From positions 1 to 9,496 of the forward strand of contig CAJPSJ010000066.1 of the NCBI GenBank assembly GCA_905373295.1: a stretch of 9,496 nt of DNA, given 5' to 3'. The notes below the pieces were generated by a model. It did not search any database and was not told the DNA's origin. It saw only the letters and a list, made by a program, of their open reading frames with translations. Shown in pieces: positions 6,986 through 9,496 of this stretch (position 1 is the first letter of the stretch; every line of letters begins with the position of its first letter). This stretch comes from an uncultured Campylobacter sp. GTDB lineage: Bacteria; Campylobacterota; Campylobacteria; Campylobacterales; Campylobacteraceae. The position numbers were made by a program, and so were the translations under genes.

Positions 6986-7301
6986 CTTCGCAAGGTCTGC
7001 AACCAAATTCTTGATTTAAATTGAAAACCTTACAGTATTCGCAAAATACGCAGCTAACGCTTCGTTTAGCACATACTAGCGGGATTTTGCGCTTTTTTAC
7101 TTCGCCTTTGATTTTTTTCATCGTGTTGTGGTTTAAAAAGCTCGTAAGCATCACGACACACTCCGTATCCTGCGGGATCGGCTTACGATTTACGCGATTT
7201 TCGTTTCGTGCGTCCCAGTGCTCGATGTTACTCGCGCCAAGGTCCTTTAAAACCGCCTTAATGGGTGTAATCTCATCTGCTCCTATAACTAAAACGTTCA
7301 T
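6978..7301 (-). CDS. DUF2325 family protein with C-terminal cysteine cluster
   Basis: A 107-residue protein. The N-terminus MNVLVIGADEITPIKAVLKD, then LGA and EHWDAR, follows the DUF2325 pattern: a short Rossmann-like fold beginning with a VIGG-type strand, then a conserved H-x-D/G-x-R. The middle (VVMLTSFLNHNTM, 49-61) fits the family's second half, with a conserved Asn-His and Lys-rich helix. The C-terminus carries five cysteines spaced C-x2-C-x2-C-x10-C-x2-C (C84, C87, C90, C101, C104), plus C48 and C77. This spacing could bind zinc or an iron-sulphur cluster. Family function is unknown. The ATG (7299-7301) follows a GGGGAT Shine-Dalgarno region (7304-7309). It is the first gene of the operon ending in fldA, so a redox-related role is a reasonable inference but unproven. 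Confidence 0.85.
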   Translation of the reverse strand: MNVLVIGADEITPIKAVLKDLGASNIEHWDARNENRVNRKPIPQDTECVVMLTSFLNHNTMKKIKGEVKKRKIPLVCAKRSVSCVFCEYCKVFNLNQEFGCRPCEDD

Positions 7302-7330
7302 TTCATCCCCTTTTATGATTGATAGTCGTT

Positions 7331-7339
7331 ATTATAACA
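7331..7339 (-). promoter_or_regulatory. Extended -10 promoter of the DUF2325-fldA operon
   Basis: On the minus strand this reads TGTTATAAT, a perfect TATAAT with a TGn extension. Transcription would begin near 7324, leaving a leader of about 22 bases containing the ribosome binding site. Upstream sequence is T-rich with no -35 box, the typical Campylobacter sigma-70 arrangement. It lies between the racemase terminator and the first gene, so the operon should be expressed independently of its upstream neighbours. Confidence 0.8.
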
Positions 7340-7370
7340 GAGAAAGATTAAATTTAACTGATAATGTATA

Positions 7371-7410
7371 TAAAAATTTTAAATTATAAGCCGGAATTTT
7401 ACCGGCTCAT
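7371..7410 (-). terminator. Intrinsic terminator of the racemase gene
   Basis: In minus-strand RNA, 7410-7402 and 7394-7386 form a 9-pair stem (core AGCCGG/CCGGCT, one G-U pair) around a 7-base loop. It is followed by AATTTAAAATTTTTA. The G-U position would be an A-C mismatch on the other strand, so it supports minus-strand use. It lies 10 bases past the racemase stop codon. Confidence 0.75.
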
Positions 7411-7419
7411 ATTTGATAT

Positions 7420-8112
7420 TTACTCGCTTAAAGCTAGACTTACTGCCGCATCGATGTGGATCTGCGTAGTATCGAATAGCCGCACGGCGGTATCTGCTTG
7501 CGATACGAGCAGCCCGATCTCCGTGCAGCCCAGTATCACGCCCTGTGCACTGCAAGCTCTAAGCCCTTCAATAATCCGTAAAAATTTCTCTTTGGAGTGC
7601 GGTAAAATTTTACCAAAGCAAAGCTCATTAAAAATTACTTCGTTTACCGCTTCCATTTCGTCCGCATTCGGCACGAGTACCTCTACGCCGTCATCTATCA
7701 AGCGCTGTTTGTAAAAATCCTGCGTCATCGTGTAGATCGTGCCGAGCAGCCCTACTTTTTGCACGCCATGCTTTCGCAGCTCATCTAGCGTGGCGTCCGC
7801 GATATGCACGAAAGGCACGGAGATAGCGGCATTTATCGCCTCGTAGCACTTATGCATCGTATTGGTGCAAAGAAAAATATAATCCGCGCCGCCGCTTTGC
7901 AAAATCCGCGCGTGATGAGCTAAAATTTCACCTGCCCTGCCCCACTCATTATCTCTTTGGCACCGCTCGATCTCGTCAAAATTTAGACTACTTAGCAGAA
8001 TTTCACCGCTACTTAGCCCGCCTAGACGCTCGTTAATTTTGCGATTGATCCCATCATAATAGGTAATCGTAGATTCGTAACTCATGCCGCCGATTAGTCC
8101 GATTTTTTTCAT
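7420..8112 (-). CDS. Aspartate/glutamate racemase family amino-acid racemase
   Basis: A 230-residue cytoplasmic, cofactor-independent racemase of the Asp/Glu racemase superfamily. The N-terminus IGLIGGMSYEST (4-15), YYDGIN (18-23) and the LGG segment (30-32) are typical of the aspartate racemase/YgeA branch. The two catalytic cysteines are present: C82 in LCTNTMH and C196 in GCTEIGLL; members of this branch use one cysteine as base on each face of the alpha carbon. Length matches the family. Substrate cannot be read from sequence: relatives act on aspartate, glutamate or a broader set including homoserine. D-aspartate or D-glutamate for cell-wall use is possible, but the dedicated glutamate racemase MurI has different flanking motifs. 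The ATG at 8110-8112 has a moderate site AAAAGAGA (8117-8124). It sits between the nifJ terminator and its own terminator, so it is probably a single-gene unit. Confidence 0.88.
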   Translation of the reverse strand: MKKIGLIGGMSYESTITYYDGINRKINERLGGLSSGEILLSSLNFDEIERCQRDNEWGRAGEILAHHARILQSGGADYIFLCTNTMHKCYEAINAAISVPFVHIADATLDELRKHGVQKVGLLGTIYTMTQDFYKQRLIDDGVEVLVPNADEMEAVNEVIFNELCFGKILPHSKEKFLRIIEGLRACSAQGVILGCTEIGLLVSQADTAVRLFDTTQIHIDAAVSLALSE

Positions 8113-8167
8113 AAATTTCTCTTTTAAAATTTATACGGAATTTTATGCAATCCCGCTAAATTTAATA

Positions 8168-8203
8168 AAATTCCGGATTGCAAAATTCGCAGAGCCGGAA
8201 TTT
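8168..8203 (-). terminator. Intrinsic terminator of nifJ
   Basis: Perfect 9-base inverted repeat: AAATTCCGG (8168-8176) and CCGGAATTT (8195-8203), with an 18-base interior that can form a small inner TGC/GCA stem. On the minus strand it is followed by TATTAAATTT. It lies 20 bases beyond the nifJ stop codon. Confidence 0.7.
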
Positions 8204-8222
8204 CAACAAATAGCCGCAAAGC

Positions 8223-9496
8223 TTAAGCATTCTCGCTCGCGGCACCCGCAGAGGCAACCTCATCGCCGAAATCGGCATTCGCAAGCCGTTTGAGCTGGCG
8301 GTAGCGTCTCATCGCGTCGGCTTTGTTTGCTTCATAAAGCTTGCCCGCGTGCTCAGGATCGATCTTTTTGAGCGCGTTGTAGCGCACTTCGTTTAGCAAA
8401 AATTCCTCATAAAGGCTCCAGTCCGGCTCTTTGGATGAAATTTTAAGCGGATTTTTGCCCTCCGCCGCGAGCCGCGGATCGAAGGTGTAGGTCGGCCAAT
8501 AGCCGCATTTGCTCGCAAGTTCGGCCTGATCGCCCGAGCTGCCCATGCCGCCTTTGATACCGTGCGCGATACACGGCGAATACGCGATGATAAGGCTAGG
8601 TCCCGGGTAGGCCTCCGCCGCCATGATCGCCTTTAGCGTCGCGGCTTGGTTCGCGTTGGAATTTACCTGCGCGACGAAGATGTTGCCGTAGGTCATCGCG
8701 ATTTGGCCTAGGTCTTTTTTCTGCACCGCCTTGCCGCCTGCGGTAAACTGCGCGATCGAGCCGCGACGGCTAGCCTTGGAGCTCTGCCCGCCCGTGTTTG
8801 AGTAAACCTCCGTATCTAGCACTAGCACGTTTACGTCCTCGCCGGTAGCCAGCACGTGATCGAGCCCGCCGTATCCGATGTCGTAGGCCCAGCCGTCGCC
8901 GCCGATGATCCATTGCGATTTTTTGTTTAGATACTGCTTCAGTTCTAAAATTTCACGAACCCCGGGCGCGTCCAAATTTTGTTCTAGCAGCGGCACCAGC
9001 CTATCTCTGATCTGAGCGGATTTTAGCGTATCGTTTCTGTTTTCGATCCAGTCGTGATAAAGCGCCTTTAGCGCGTTTGGTACGCTTGAGAGCGAGCCTA
9101 GCATAAGATCCTCGATCTTATGGCGCAGCGTCTCGCTTGCGATCTTCATTCCCAGCCCAAACTCGGCGTTGTCCTCAAAAAGCGAGTTCGCCCACGCGAC
9201 GCCGCGGCCGTTCTCATCCTTGCGGTACGGCATCGAAGGCGCCGATCCGCCGTAGATCGAGCTACAGCCCGTGGCGTTGGCTACGATCATATGATCGCCG
9301 AAGAGTCGCGTTATCAGCGTGATATACGGCGTCTCGCCGCACCCCGGACACGCGCCGTGAAATTCAAAATACGGGCGCGCAAATCCCACGCCCTTGACGC
9401 TTGATCTGTCCATCAAATCGTCTTTGTATCTTACGTGCTCGAATAAAAAGTCTGCGCTTTCTTGCTCGCCCTTTGCGAGTTCTTCTTCAAGCGGCA
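8223..9496 (-). CDS. nifJ: Pyruvate:ferredoxin (flavodoxin) oxidoreductase, C-terminal part
   Basis: The frame is open to the window edge without a stop, giving the last 424 or so residues of an enzyme usually near 1180 residues; the N-terminal two thirds lie outside. It oxidises pyruvate with CoA to acetyl-CoA and CO2 using thiamine diphosphate and three 4Fe-4S clusters, and reduces ferredoxin or flavodoxin. This part is the thiamine-binding domain. The proximal cluster ligands are visible: two in HGACPGCGETPY (codons 9348-9350 and 9339-9341), one in NATGCSSIYGG (9264-9266) and one in SPCIAHG (8571-8573). GDGWAYDIGYGG (around 8900-8865) with the following DTEVYSNTGGQ is the thiamine diphosphate/Mg site. 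The tail is Ala-rich (ending GAASENA). Internal methionines near 9411 are not starts, since the upstream sequence (VRYKDDLMDRS) continues the family pattern. Its probable partner, FldA, is encoded downstream on the same strand but in a separate operon. Confidence 0.95.
   Translation of the reverse strand, partial: PLEEELAKGEQESADFLFEHVRYKDDLMDRSSVKGVGFARPYFEFHGACPGCGETPYITLITRLFGDHMIVANATGCSSIYGGSAPSMPYRKDENGRGVAWANSLFEDNAEFGLGMKIASETLRHKIEDLMLGSLSSVPNALKALYHDWIENRNDTLKSAQIRDRLVPLLEQNLDAPGVREILELKQYLNKKSQWIIGGDGWAYDIGYGGLDHVLATGEDVNVLVLDTEVYSNTGGQSSKASRRGSIAQFTAGGKAVQKKDLGQIAMTYGNIFVAQVNSNANQAATLKAIMAAEAYPGPSLIIAYSPCIAHGIKGGMGSSGDQAELASKCGYWPTYTFDPRLAAEGKNPLKISSKEPDWSLYEEFLLNEVRYNALKKIDPEHAGKLYEANKADAMRRYRQLKRLANADFGDEVASAGAASENA

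Noticed and set aside
7364..7714. 116-codon plus-strand frame across the racemase terminator and 3' end
   Set aside because: It is antisense to a confident racemase gene and its Ser/Thr-rich translation is typical of a shadow frame.
8130..8135. TATAAA on the minus strand as the racemase -10 box
   Set aside because: It would start transcription almost inside the ribosome binding site, leaving too short a leader; no better promoter could be fixed between 8113 and 8222.
9411..9416. Start of a separate 397-residue protein at the TTG/ATG near 9411-9416
   Set aside because: The frame stays open to the window edge and the residues before it fit the NifJ family, so this is an internal position of a truncated gene.

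Overview
The window looks like chromosome from an epsilonproteobacterium, most likely Campylobacter of the higher-GC oral group (C. gracilis, C. showae or C. rectus type). This is inferred from three things. The base composition is mixed, with GC-rich coding stretches littered with AAATTT/AAATTTTA words. The flavodoxin closely resembles, from memory, Helicobacter/Campylobacter FldA. The only clear promoter is an extended -10 box with no recognisable -35, as is usual in Campylobacter. No database search was possible, so the species is a guess.

Layout, left to right. Positions 1-371 hold no convincing gene, only short repeats and a small hairpin. A minus-strand gene (372-899) encodes a small two-helix membrane protein with a YcxB-like tail. 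Divergent from it, a very large plus-strand gene (997-4440, TTG start) encodes a three-part protein: an LplT-like lysophospholipid flippase, an Aas/PlsC-type acyltransferase and an acyl-ACP synthetase. An 815-base gap without a credible gene follows (4441-5255), carrying short AT-rich repeats. Everything to the right is on the minus strand. A three-gene operon reads from right to left: a DUF2325 protein with a C-terminal cysteine cluster (6978-7301), an unrecognised protein of about 408 residues (5759-6985), and flavodoxin fldA (5256-5747). It has an extended -10 promoter at 7331-7339 and a strong terminator at 5202-5240. Further right are an aspartate/glutamate racemase (7420-8112, own terminator) and the C-terminal third of pyruvate:ferredoxin/flavodoxin oxidoreductase, nifJ (8223 to the window end, 5' part missing).

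How the genes may work together. NifJ oxidises pyruvate to acetyl-CoA and passes electrons to a low-potential carrier; flavodoxin, encoded 2.5 kb away on the same strand, is the obvious partner. The two genes next to fldA have no assigned function, but the operon structure and the cysteine cluster suggest a redox or Fe-S related role, which is inference. The large fusion protein would carry out the complete lysophospholipid salvage cycle (inward flipping, fatty-acid activation, re-acylation) in one polypeptide. I saw no mobile element, CRISPR array, phage gene, tRNA or rRNA. Most of the window is ordinary core metabolism; the least understood part is the DUF2325-unknown-fldA operon.
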